Below are positions 9,222 through 16,279 of a stretch of 64,000 nt of DNA, piece by piece. The notes beneath the pieces were generated by a model. It did not search any database. It was given only the letters and a program-made list of their open reading frames with translations, and was not told the DNA's origin. Origin of the DNA: Sphingobacteriia bacterium 28-36-52 (GTDB lineage: Bacteria > Bacteroidota > Bacteroidia > Chitinophagales > Chitinophagaceae); assembly GCA_002281575.1 (NCBI GenBank), contig NCGN01000003.1:62001-126000 (forward strand), read 5' to 3'. The translations under genes and the position numbers were made by a program. Position 1 is the first letter of the stretch. Every line of letters starts with the position of its first letter.

Positions 9222-10130
9222 TTAATCAATAGCCTGTTTTATCAGGCTCATAATATATTCCAGGTTCTTAGTGTCTTTTACAATTAACTCATAATCGCCA
9301 TTACCGTTATGCCCCTTTAACATTGATACGTCACGCATTATTTTTTTCGGGTCGTCTAATTGTCCTTTTTTAAGATTAATCCAAATTTTAAGTGAATTGG
9401 CCTGTAACTCTATATCTACGATATTACTTTTTATCTTGAATGCCAGGTAGGTTTTTTTGGGGACTAATAAAAAGTCATTAGAAAGATTAAGTATTGCATT
9501 CTTGAAAGTTTCATATAACTCCTGCACATCATCAGATTTATTCCTGGTATGATCCTCTTCAGTATATACTTTAATTTCTTTTGCAACTTGCTGCAAAGTT
9601 TCACTTTGACCAGCTATTTGTTTTATGCTTGGTGCAGCTGCTGATTTTTTAATAGAACGCACCATTACTGTTTCATTTTCATACTGCTTAATTTCCCATA
9701 ATTCAATTGCCAAGTCCTTGAAGTTGGTCGCTTGTATTTGGTTTTCTGTAAATGAAGTTGACACAAAAGCTACCCTTGTCTGGCTCCAATCCACGTCATC
9801 TCTTTTTAGATTTTTCTTGAGTGACTCATTATATTCAATAATAAAATCGGCTTTGTATTCAAGCATTAAATTCAGGTATGAAACACCTTGGTCAACTACG
9901 CTATGATTTTTATCCCGCTTGTATTCGATGATGATAAAAGCTTTTGCTTCCTGGTCAAAAGCTAAGGTATCAATCCGCTTGTTTTTGATAGTAAATTCAT
10001 TTTTGACCAACTCTAAGCCCATAATGGCATTAAGGTTTACTTCAAATAGTTTTTGAATATCTTTCTCCAGCTTAAAGGATTGCTCCTTTAATTCTTTTAA
10101 TTCGCCAGCTTGATTTGAGTATAATATCAT
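9222..10130 (-). CDS. NucS-like PD-(D/E)XK nuclease with a C-terminal DUF5655 domain
   Basis: A 302-residue protein. Residues 20-165 resemble the NucS/DUF91 restriction-like nuclease fold: KNKRIDTLAFD gives Asp54, FIIIEYKRD gives Glu69-x-Lys71, and Gln81 follows in VVDQGVSYL. This D...E-x-K...Q order is typical of the fold. Residues 200-302 resemble DUF5655 (IWINLKKGQLDDPKK, GNGDYELIVKD, LEYIMSLIKQAI). The gene lies 21 bases after res and 17 bases before the Argonaute, all in one direction. DUF5655 proteins often accompany restriction systems. Here the protein may be an accessory nuclease of the type III system or the effector of the Argonaute; the sequence does not decide. Family call fairly sure, role uncertain. 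Confidence 0.85.
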   Translation of the reverse strand: MILYSNQAGELKELKEQSFKLEKDIQKLFEVNLNAIMGLELVKNEFTIKNKRIDTLAFDQEAKAFIIIEYKRDKNHSVVDQGVSYLNLMLEYKADFIIEYNESLKKNLKRDDVDWSQTRVAFVSTSFTENQIQATNFKDLAIELWEIKQYENETVMVRSIKKSAAAPSIKQIAGQSETLQQVAKEIKVYTEEDHTRNKSDDVQELYETFKNAILNLSNDFLLVPKKTYLAFKIKSNIVDIELQANSLKIWINLKKGQLDDPKKIMRDVSMLKGHNGNGDYELIVKDTKNLEYIMSLIKQAID

Positions 10131-10151
10131 TTGTTGTGGATTATTTCCTAT

Positions 10152-12791
10152 TTATTTTGCCAATTCAGAAACTGTTGCTACCCTCTTATAAACAATATCT
10201 TTAAACTCTTTGAAATGCTCCTTGCCACATTTAATTTTCAACTTTTCACTACCTCTTAATTCCTGGCCTGCACTCTTTGTTTCGGCTACGAAATATATTT
10301 TGCTTTCATTTTTAAATACAACTGCCCAATCGGGATTATATGTACCGATGGGGGTATTGATCTTAAACCAAAAAGGAAGCTTGAAATAAAACTCTACATT
10401 CTCACTACTCTCACAATCTTTTGCAAACTGGCTTTCTACATCAGATTGCAATGGCATAAGGTTGTCGTAGATCGTTTTATCCGGATCGGCAATTGTATGG
10501 GTGAATTTGTCAACGTAAATTTCCAGTTCATTATCTTCAAACAATTTCATCTCATAAATTTTCCCGCCAATTTTTTCATACTTAATTCCTTCAATCATTA
10601 ATTCATAAAGCTGTTGCCTTATTGCAACCACAACGTTATCCATGAATAACTGTGGATTGATCAGCACTTCCCCAATGCGGCCTGACTTCTTTATGATTTC
10701 AAATATTGTTGACCGGGTTAGTTCAGTCTTTGACTGAATGTATCCCAACATATCCGGCATTTCCAATGGAAAACCGTAATCATCATTACCACTATCGCTA
10801 AGTAATTGCCCTTCTACCCCTTCGTTTGTAATTACTACCCGATTCTTATTGCTTCTGATAGATGGTTTTTTTGTTTCCGGCATTTCCTTTACTGCCTTTG
10901 CTGCAAATGTGATGAGCTCGGCTGTATCGTAATTGACACTATATTTTGTATGGAACTTTATCTTATCCCATATCTGTAAAAATTTAGGGTCGGCTTCAAA
11001 GCCTTTGCGAAGGTTTACTTTTTGTTTCTTGCCCTTGTCCTTAATTCTGCCGGTGAAATCTACTCCGCAATCCTGCTCAATTTCTTTTTGCAATGCTGTA
11101 GCAAATTCATCATAAGATTCGTTGGCAACTACTGTAAGCCTGTTTATATTTCTATCAAATATTCGCTGGCCTTCCTGGTTTACACTGAGGCGAAGGCCAC
11201 GGCCTATTTCCTGCCGCTTTTTTATTTCAGATTTTGTTTCATTCAATGTACATATCTGGAACACATTGGGATTGTCCCAACCTTCTCTTAATGCCGAATG
11301 ACTAAATATGAAACGCAAAGGCGTATTTATATCAAGGAGTCTTTCTTTATCCTGCATGATGAGTTTATAAGTATCATCATCGGCCTGGGTTTCTCCACCA
11401 GTGTCTTTTACCTTCCCTTTATTATCCTGAGAAAAATAGCCTTCGTGCAGATCTTCCACCCTATTAGGTATTAAATCTTTAAACACTGGTTTTGCAATTT
11501 CCTCCTGGTATATTTCTTCAAACCAATTAGCAAACCTTCCGGGAACTTTGTTGCCATTTATATCATATTCCCGGTAGTTTTTCACTTTATCAATAAAGAA
11601 CAAGGAAAGCACTTTGATGCCCTTGCTGCGAAACTGCTTCTCTTTTCTTAAATGCTCTTCTACTGTTTTACGAATCATGAATTTCATTACTTCGTCATTC
11701 ATACCGCCCTGGGACTGGCCAACGCCTAACATTACACCATTGGTTAATTCAATTTGCTGGCTTCCAAAGTCAATCTCGTATATCTTTAAGCCATCGTAGC
11801 GGTCATTACGCCCGGAGAGTTCAAACAAATCATTTTTCCTTGCATTGGCAGTAACTGTCTTTCTCTTTATTCCGTCGGGTGAATTAACATCTATCTTTAT
11901 TTTGGCTGTTATGCTGTTGCCCGACCTGTTGACAGATTCTACCTGTATATAAGCACTGTTAAAATCATTTTCGCTTAATACTGAATCAACTTCTATCTGC
12001 TTCACTAAACCCAAATCATAAGCCTTAACCGGATTGAGTGAATACATAAGATTGTACAAATTGGTATGCGTAGCTGAATAGCGAAGTGTGCAAAGCGGAT
12101 TCAGATTTTCAATAGCTCTTTTCCTGATCTCCGTTTCCATGTTTTGCGGTTCATCCACAATAACAATGGGGTTGGTGCTTTGAATAAACTCAATGGGTTT
12201 TTTGCCAGTGAGTTTATCATTTGTTTTGTTGATAATATTTTCGTCTTTGGCGAAGGAATCAATATTAATTACCAAAATCTGTATGGCATTACCGCTTGCA
12301 AAGCCCCGTAGGTTGGATACTTTCTTACTGTCGTAGACTTCCGGGTTTACGGGTACTTTATCATACAGCGTTTGAAAATGTTCCTGTGTGATCTGGAGAT
12401 TTTTTAAAACACCTTCCCGGATGGCAACTGATGGAACAACAATAACAAATTTCTTAAACCCGTATAATTTATTTAACTCAAAAATGGAACGCAGGTACAC
12501 ATAGGTTTTGCCTGTACCTGTTTCCATCTCTATAGAAAAATTCATTCCTTCAAGGGCTTCTTTGCCATTCTTTATTTCATTGGCTGTTTGGATTGTTTTT
12601 ACATTCTCCCAAATCTGGTCCTCTGATAAAGTAAGCCTGTTGCCAAAACCGTTTTCGGAATGCAATGCACCTGCCTGCTGTACGCTGAACTCAAAATCTC
12701 CGCCACTCAAAGGTTGCCCTTCAAATATATCGGTGATGGATTTTATGGCATCCAACTGGTATTCCTGGTTACTATCGAAATGAAGTTTCAT
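10152..12791 (-). CDS. res: Type III restriction enzyme, Res subunit (helicase-nuclease)
   Basis: The 879-residue Res subunit combines a superfamily 2 motor with a nuclease. Walker A is ETGTGKT at 90-96, Walker B/DEAD-like is VDEPQ at 212-216, motif III-like is YSATH, and the helicase C-terminal half contains ALREGWDNPNVFQICTL and KKRQEIGRGLRL. The C-terminal nuclease has Pro-Asp at 820-821 and Glu-Thr-Lys at 837-839, the PD...ExK pattern of type III enzymes. The length is normal and the motifs are intact, so it should be active. Its ATG overlaps the Mod stop codon as TAATG, indicating translational coupling and a Mod-Res complex. Restriction by type III enzymes normally needs two inversely oriented, unmethylated sites. 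Confidence 0.95.
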   Translation of the reverse strand: MKLHFDSNQEYQLDAIKSITDIFEGQPLSGGDFEFSVQQAGALHSENGFGNRLTLSEDQIWENVKTIQTANEIKNGKEALEGMNFSIEMETGTGKTYVYLRSIFELNKLYGFKKFVIVVPSVAIREGVLKNLQITQEHFQTLYDKVPVNPEVYDSKKVSNLRGFASGNAIQILVINIDSFAKDENIINKTNDKLTGKKPIEFIQSTNPIVIVDEPQNMETEIRKRAIENLNPLCTLRYSATHTNLYNLMYSLNPVKAYDLGLVKQIEVDSVLSENDFNSAYIQVESVNRSGNSITAKIKIDVNSPDGIKRKTVTANARKNDLFELSGRNDRYDGLKIYEIDFGSQQIELTNGVMLGVGQSQGGMNDEVMKFMIRKTVEEHLRKEKQFRSKGIKVLSLFFIDKVKNYREYDINGNKVPGRFANWFEEIYQEEIAKPVFKDLIPNRVEDLHEGYFSQDNKGKVKDTGGETQADDDTYKLIMQDKERLLDINTPLRFIFSHSALREGWDNPNVFQICTLNETKSEIKKRQEIGRGLRLSVNQEGQRIFDRNINRLTVVANESYDEFATALQKEIEQDCGVDFTGRIKDKGKKQKVNLRKGFEADPKFLQIWDKIKFHTKYSVNYDTAELITFAAKAVKEMPETKKPSIRSNKNRVVITNEGVEGQLLSDSGNDDYGFPLEMPDMLGYIQSKTELTRSTIFEIIKKSGRIGEVLINPQLFMDNVVVAIRQQLYELMIEGIKYEKIGGKIYEMKLFEDNELEIYVDKFTHTIADPDKTIYDNLMPLQSDVESQFAKDCESSENVEFYFKLPFWFKINTPIGTYNPDWAVVFKNESKIYFVAETKSAGQELRGSEKLKIKCGKEHFKEFKDIVYKRVATVSELAK

Positions 12792-14767
12792 TAAATGGTT
12801 TTAAAATCTATTCCTGCATCTTTCATTTGCAGTACTGTATTTGTTTTTAGCTGGTCATTCCCTTCAAAAAGCTTATCCAACATTATTACCTTTTTAGGAT
12901 TCTCGTCAATAATAAGTTGTACAACAAACGCATTTATTTTATCCAGCGCAATAATTAATTCGCCATCTGCTACAATGTAAAAAAAGGTATGAATTTGATT
13001 GGCTTCATCATCACCATCATTAATTACCCCAAAGTTTACCACCTTGTCAGTTAGTAAATAACCTGCTTTAAGTATTAGTTCATACAAAGTATTTAACTCC
13101 GTGCTGTTGGCATGAACAGGGTTGGTAAATGCTTCTAATTGCTGCATTAAGTTTTCTTCATTTACATCGCCGCTGCGCCATATTTTGAAATTGGAAGGAG
13201 TTTGTTTAAATACTTTAAACCCTAAATCTGGCTTTGCTTTATCGAACATATCAGATTGTTCAGTTTTTTCAGTTTGCTGCTTATTTATAACTCTACGAAT
13301 CCTTTCCTTGGTTACTTCTGCAATTGTTTTGTAGCCCGCCTTAAAAGCTTCTGATTTTTCATCACATAATTCAGGAAGTTGAACTATAATATATTTTCTT
13401 TTACCAGAATCCTTTTTGTTCAACTTTACAATAGCTTCTGCTGTTGAACCAGAGCCGCCAAAAAAATCAATCAAAATATCATCCTTTTCTAATACAAAAG
13501 AAAGTATGTATGTAAGCAACTCTACTGGCTTAGGATTATTAAAAACTTTTTCTTCAAAAAGTCTTTTTAAATCATATGAGCCTAAACGACCATCCATCGT
13601 AATAACACTTCTTAAAGTATCCTCAAATTCATTTAAATACTTTTTAATTTTAATAATTCGATTTTCGTCTTCCCCATATATTATTTTCTTTTGGTCATCT
13701 AAGTCTTTATATGAATCATAAGGAAATCTATAACCATTTGCCGGCATTCGCATTACACCTCCTGTGATAGGATGCAAAATATCATAAACATATCCACCAG
13801 CTTTCGGGTTATGGACACTTTCAGAACCAGTGTAAACACCATTTGCATCAACATTTTTATATCTTGTTAAAAAACCCATTATTTCGAAGTTGTCGCTAAT
13901 AAATTCTTTAATTCTTTTTTCAATTTCCTCGATACTAATACCCAATTTTTTAAACTCCTGATATTTGTTCTCAAGTAAATCTTTTGCATCGGAATAATAA
14001 CTTTTCCAGGCTTGAGGAAGAGAAGATTTATTTTTTGCATAGCACAAAATATATTCATGGTCAAGGTTAACCAAGGTTGGATTGTTATCTGTAACATTTT
14101 TCCAAATGATTTGAGCAATAAAATTTTCTTCCCCAAATATTTCATTCAAAATTTGTCTAAGGTTGTGCACTTCATTATCATCAATGTGTACGAATATTAC
14201 ACCATCGTCTTTCAATAAATTTTTTGCCAAAAACAAACGTGGATACATCATGCTCAGCCAACTGCTATGATAATGGCCGCTATCTTTACTGTTTTTACGA
14301 AACATCCCTTCTTTCATCAGGTAGCCTTCACTGTCTTTGTCGCCAATGCGTTTCTGATACTCTTCTTTGCCTTCTTTAAAACTATCAGGGTAAATGAAAC
14401 TGTCATTACCCGTATTATAAGGCGGGTCTATTTCTATACACTTAATTTTATTGTAATAGCTTTTCTGCAATATTTTCAGCACTTCCAGGTTCTCACCTTC
14501 AATAAAAATATTCTCTGTTGTGTCGAAGTTGATTGATTCTTCCGGTAATGGTTTTAGTGTGGCAGTTGTAGGAACCTGTAGTACTTTAAAGGCATCGCTT
14601 TTACCTGCCCAATTGAGCACATATCTTTCGTTGGCAAAATTGATATCGTCACTGAAAGTGGCTTTCAGTTTTTCCCAATCCAGCTTGCCTTCTGTAAACA
14701 GGTTAGGGAACTGTTCTTTTAGTTTAGCCAGGTGATCCTGTTCAATATTTAATGATTCTCCGTTCAT
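12791..14767 (-). CDS. mod: Type III modification methyltransferase (adenine-N6), Mod subunit
   Basis: The 658-residue beta-class DNA methyltransferase has the catalytic motif DPPYNTG at 114-120 ahead of the AdoMet motif DFFGGSGSTAE at 434-444, the order typical of Mod proteins. The region between (about 215-420) is the variable target-recognition part and includes charged, low-complexity stretches. The C-terminal part (about 490-658) is of the type III Mod tail type. Mod recognises the asymmetric site for both methylation and cutting. I saw no simple-sequence repeat in the gene that would suggest phase variation. It starts 33 bases after the Fic gene stop and is coupled to res. The target sequence cannot be deduced from the protein. 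Confidence 0.95.
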   Translation of the reverse strand: MNGESLNIEQDHLAKLKEQFPNLFTEGKLDWEKLKATFSDDINFANERYVLNWAGKSDAFKVLQVPTTATLKPLPEESINFDTTENIFIEGENLEVLKILQKSYYNKIKCIEIDPPYNTGNDSFIYPDSFKEGKEEYQKRIGDKDSEGYLMKEGMFRKNSKDSGHYHSSWLSMMYPRLFLAKNLLKDDGVIFVHIDDNEVHNLRQILNEIFGEENFIAQIIWKNVTDNNPTLVNLDHEYILCYAKNKSSLPQAWKSYYSDAKDLLENKYQEFKKLGISIEEIEKRIKEFISDNFEIMGFLTRYKNVDANGVYTGSESVHNPKAGGYVYDILHPITGGVMRMPANGYRFPYDSYKDLDDQKKIIYGEDENRIIKIKKYLNEFEDTLRSVITMDGRLGSYDLKRLFEEKVFNNPKPVELLTYILSFVLEKDDILIDFFGGSGSTAEAIVKLNKKDSGKRKYIIVQLPELCDEKSEAFKAGYKTIAEVTKERIRRVINKQQTEKTEQSDMFDKAKPDLGFKVFKQTPSNFKIWRSGDVNEENLMQQLEAFTNPVHANSTELNTLYELILKAGYLLTDKVVNFGVINDGDDEANQIHTFFYIVADGELIIALDKINAFVVQLIIDENPKKVIMLDKLFEGNDQLKTNTVLQMKDAGIDFKTI

Positions 14768-14800
14768 TGCTTTTCTTGTTTTTTTTATACCCGTTTTTAT

Positions 14801-15397
14801 TTATGCCCTTGCAAATTTTATTAAAGGTTGAATATCTCCCTTGTCTGCTGCTTTTATTGCATTAAGATAAGCCATTCGGGTATCGCCCTGCTTTACCAGA
14901 TTGGCTGCGCCCCATGTATAAACAGGTTGCTTAAATATTTTTTCAATCACAATATCGGCCATTAACCGGCTATGTCTTCCATTGCCGTTTGGGAAACAAT
15001 GGATGCTAACCAACCGGTGTTTGAAACGGATGGTGAGTTCATCGGGGCTGTACGTGTTATTGGCATACCAAAACTTCGTATCGTCAAGCAAGTTTCTTAG
15101 GTCGGTTGGTATCTGCCATTTATCTACCCCAATGTTTTTATTTGTTTTACGAAAATCACCGGCCCAAGCCCAAACATTGCTGTACATACGCTTATGCAAT
15201 GCCCGGAGAAAATCTTCTGTAAACACGGTATCGGCTTTAAAAGAACGGCTTAATGTCCATAATACTGCCTGCTCAATATTCTGCTGTTCAAATTCATCCA
15301 GTTCGCCACGGGTGGCAATGGTTTTAATTAGCAAGCCTTCTTTTTCGTCTTCATCCAACGGTGTTTGCCCGTCTATGTAATCTAAATCTAAAGACAT
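14801..15397 (-). CDS. Fic/DOC-family 'mobile mystery protein B'
   Basis: A 198-residue Fic-domain protein. The active-site loop is HCFPNGNGRHSR at about 131-142. Its catalytic His and the GNGR anion hole are present, but Asn replaces the usual acidic residue before GNGR, which normally helps bind magnesium. The N-terminus (LDLDYIDGQTPLDEDEKEGL) and the WAWAGDFRKTNKNIGV stretch match the family TIGR02613, which is found together with mobile mystery protein A in mobile regions. Its partner lies 215 bases upstream in the same direction. Fic proteins usually transfer AMP to a target protein. It may act as a toxin or regulator in the defence operon, but its real activity is unknown. Confidence 0.88.
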   Translation of the reverse strand: MSLDLDYIDGQTPLDEDEKEGLLIKTIATRGELDEFEQQNIEQAVLWTLSRSFKADTVFTEDFLRALHKRMYSNVWAWAGDFRKTNKNIGVDKWQIPTDLRNLLDDTKFWYANNTYSPDELTIRFKHRLVSIHCFPNGNGRHSRLMADIVIEKIFKQPVYTWGAANLVKQGDTRMAYLNAIKAADKGDIQPLIKFARA

Positions 15398-15447
15398 TTT
15401 TTTGTTCTTACTGTTTATGCATTAAATACACTCTAAAATTTTCTTTT

Positions 15448-15475
15448 GTACTTTTTTGCTTGGCCAAAAAAGTAC
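15448..15475. repeat. Perfect 10-bp-arm palindrome between the mobile mystery genes
   Basis: The arms GTACTTTTTT (15448-15457) and AAAAAAGTAC (15466-15475) enclose an 8-base loop containing TTGGCC. Similar TTTTTTGGCCAAAAAAG-type palindromes are scattered between genes in Bacteroidota genomes. On the minus strand it lies between the stop of mystery A and the start of mystery B. It could end transcription or stabilise an mRNA end, or be a selfish repeat. Confidence 0.65.
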
Positions 15476-15487
15476 CCAAAAAGGACA

Positions 15488-15516
15488 CCCGAAAACGATT
15501 ACATCCCGTTTTCGGG
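15488..15516. repeat. Second perfect 10-bp-arm hairpin in the same gap
   Basis: CCCGAAAACG (15488-15497) and CGTTTTCGGG (15507-15516) are exact reverse complements around a 9-base loop. The two hairpins are 12 bases apart and together occupy about a third of the 215-base gap between the mobile mystery genes. There is no T-run directly after the stem on the minus strand, so a simple terminator role is weak. A repeat of the REP/BIME kind is more likely. Confidence 0.6.
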
Positions 15517-15612
15517 ACGGTTCCCTGATTTAGCTTTTGTGCTACTGTAGTGCCGGGCTTTTTTGCCCTGATGTTTGAACACTACCACCCTGCTTATTAT
15601 TCAACCCTCGTA

Positions 15613-16071
15613 TTAATCCCAAAGTGTTTTAGGCATTTCGTTTTTTATGATGGTTGCCCTTTCTTCAATTGCTTTTTCAATACGTTGTTTGCTGTTCTCC
15701 TGGTCTTCCAGTTTCATGCTGTTGGAAGTACGCTGCACAATCTGCGTAGCCAGTTCTTTTGCCTTGCGGTCTATCAATGCCTCCAAAGATCCATCGTTGG
15801 GCACAAAGCCATATATCAATTGCATATCGAGGGCCCTTGCCGCCTCCCGCAATGCCTTTATAGAAATGGAGCCGTCTTTTTCCCGGCGTTCAATATCCTG
15901 CACACTTTGTTTGGTAATAGATAGCCGTTTGCCCAATTGCAACATGCTCATACCAATAGCGTTACGGATGGCTTTTATCCATCCGGTTGGCGGCGGCGCT
16001 ACCTTTTGCAAACTGGTGAAAGCCAGCATTTTGCTGTTAAGCTGTTGTATCTGTAATGACTTTTTGCTCAT
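15613..16071 (-). CDS. XRE-type regulator, 'mobile mystery protein A'
   Basis: A 152-residue protein with an XRE helix-turn-helix at about 30-95 (GWIKAIRNAIGMSMLQLGKRL, then ITKQSVQDIERREKDG and ALDMQLIYGFVP). The pattern and length match TIGR02612, the constant partner of mobile mystery protein B. The C-terminal third is charged and helical. The start ATG (16069-16071) is followed by MSKKSLQIQQ. A perfect inverted repeat sits directly upstream of the start and overlaps a promoter-like sequence, which fits autoregulation. It probably controls itself and perhaps the Fic-restriction-Argonaute genes downstream. The pair resembles toxin-antitoxin layouts, but this role is not proven. Confidence 0.88.
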   Translation of the reverse strand: MSKKSLQIQQLNSKMLAFTSLQKVAPPPTGWIKAIRNAIGMSMLQLGKRLSITKQSVQDIERREKDGSISIKALREAARALDMQLIYGFVPNDGSLEALIDRKAKELATQIVQRTSNSMKLEDQENSKQRIEKAIEERATIIKNEMPKTLWD

Positions 16072-16077
16072 GATAGT

Positions 16078-16090
16078 AAAGTTATACTTT
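16078..16090 (-). promoter_or_regulatory. Candidate operator/-7 region of mobile mystery protein A
   Basis: AAAGT-TAT-ACTTT is a perfect inverted repeat ending 6 bases upstream of the start codon. On the minus strand it reads through TATAACTTTAC, close to the Bacteroidota -7 element TAnnTTTG. An XRE regulator binding here would block its own promoter. The call rests on sequence symmetry and position only. Confidence 0.4.
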
Positions 16091-16208
16091 GACTAAACAA
16101 GAACAAATGTAAGGATATAATATGACAAACAAAAGAAAAATGTAAGCCTATGGACTGACTTATAAACAGGGAAGTAAAGGGATGCTATGACTATTAGCTG
16201 CAAAGCTT

Positions 16209-16223
16209 GCAAAGTTTGCAAAC
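16209..16223 (+). repeat. 15-bp repeat GCAAAGTTTGCAAAC, copy 1
   Basis: The 15-mer is embedded in a longer GCAAA-rich run (about 16199-16231) in the gap between mystery A and the DUF3987 gene. An exact inverted copy lies at 17654-17668 inside the DUF3987 gene. Iterated GCAAA words near a primase-like gene could be iterons, but chance plus low complexity is possible. Confidence 0.45.
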
Positions 16224-16247
16224 GTGCAAAAACAGACCTCACCCCAG

Positions 16248-16266
16248 CCCTCTCCAAAGGAGAGGG
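16248..16266. repeat. REP-like palindrome CCCTCTCC-AAA-GGAGAGGG
   Basis: Perfect 8-base arms with an AAA loop follow CCTCACCCCAG. This CCCCAGCCCTCTCC...GGAGAGGG family is widely dispersed between genes in Bacteroidota. It sits 14 bases after the stop codon of the DUF3987 gene, where it could form an RNA hairpin at the transcript end. Confidence 0.6.
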
Positions 16267-16279
16267 AGAAGAAAAGCCC

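Noticed and set aside
13879..14145. Minus-strand 88-residue frame inside mod
   Set aside because: It overlaps the continuous Mod frame, which carries all methyltransferase motifs.
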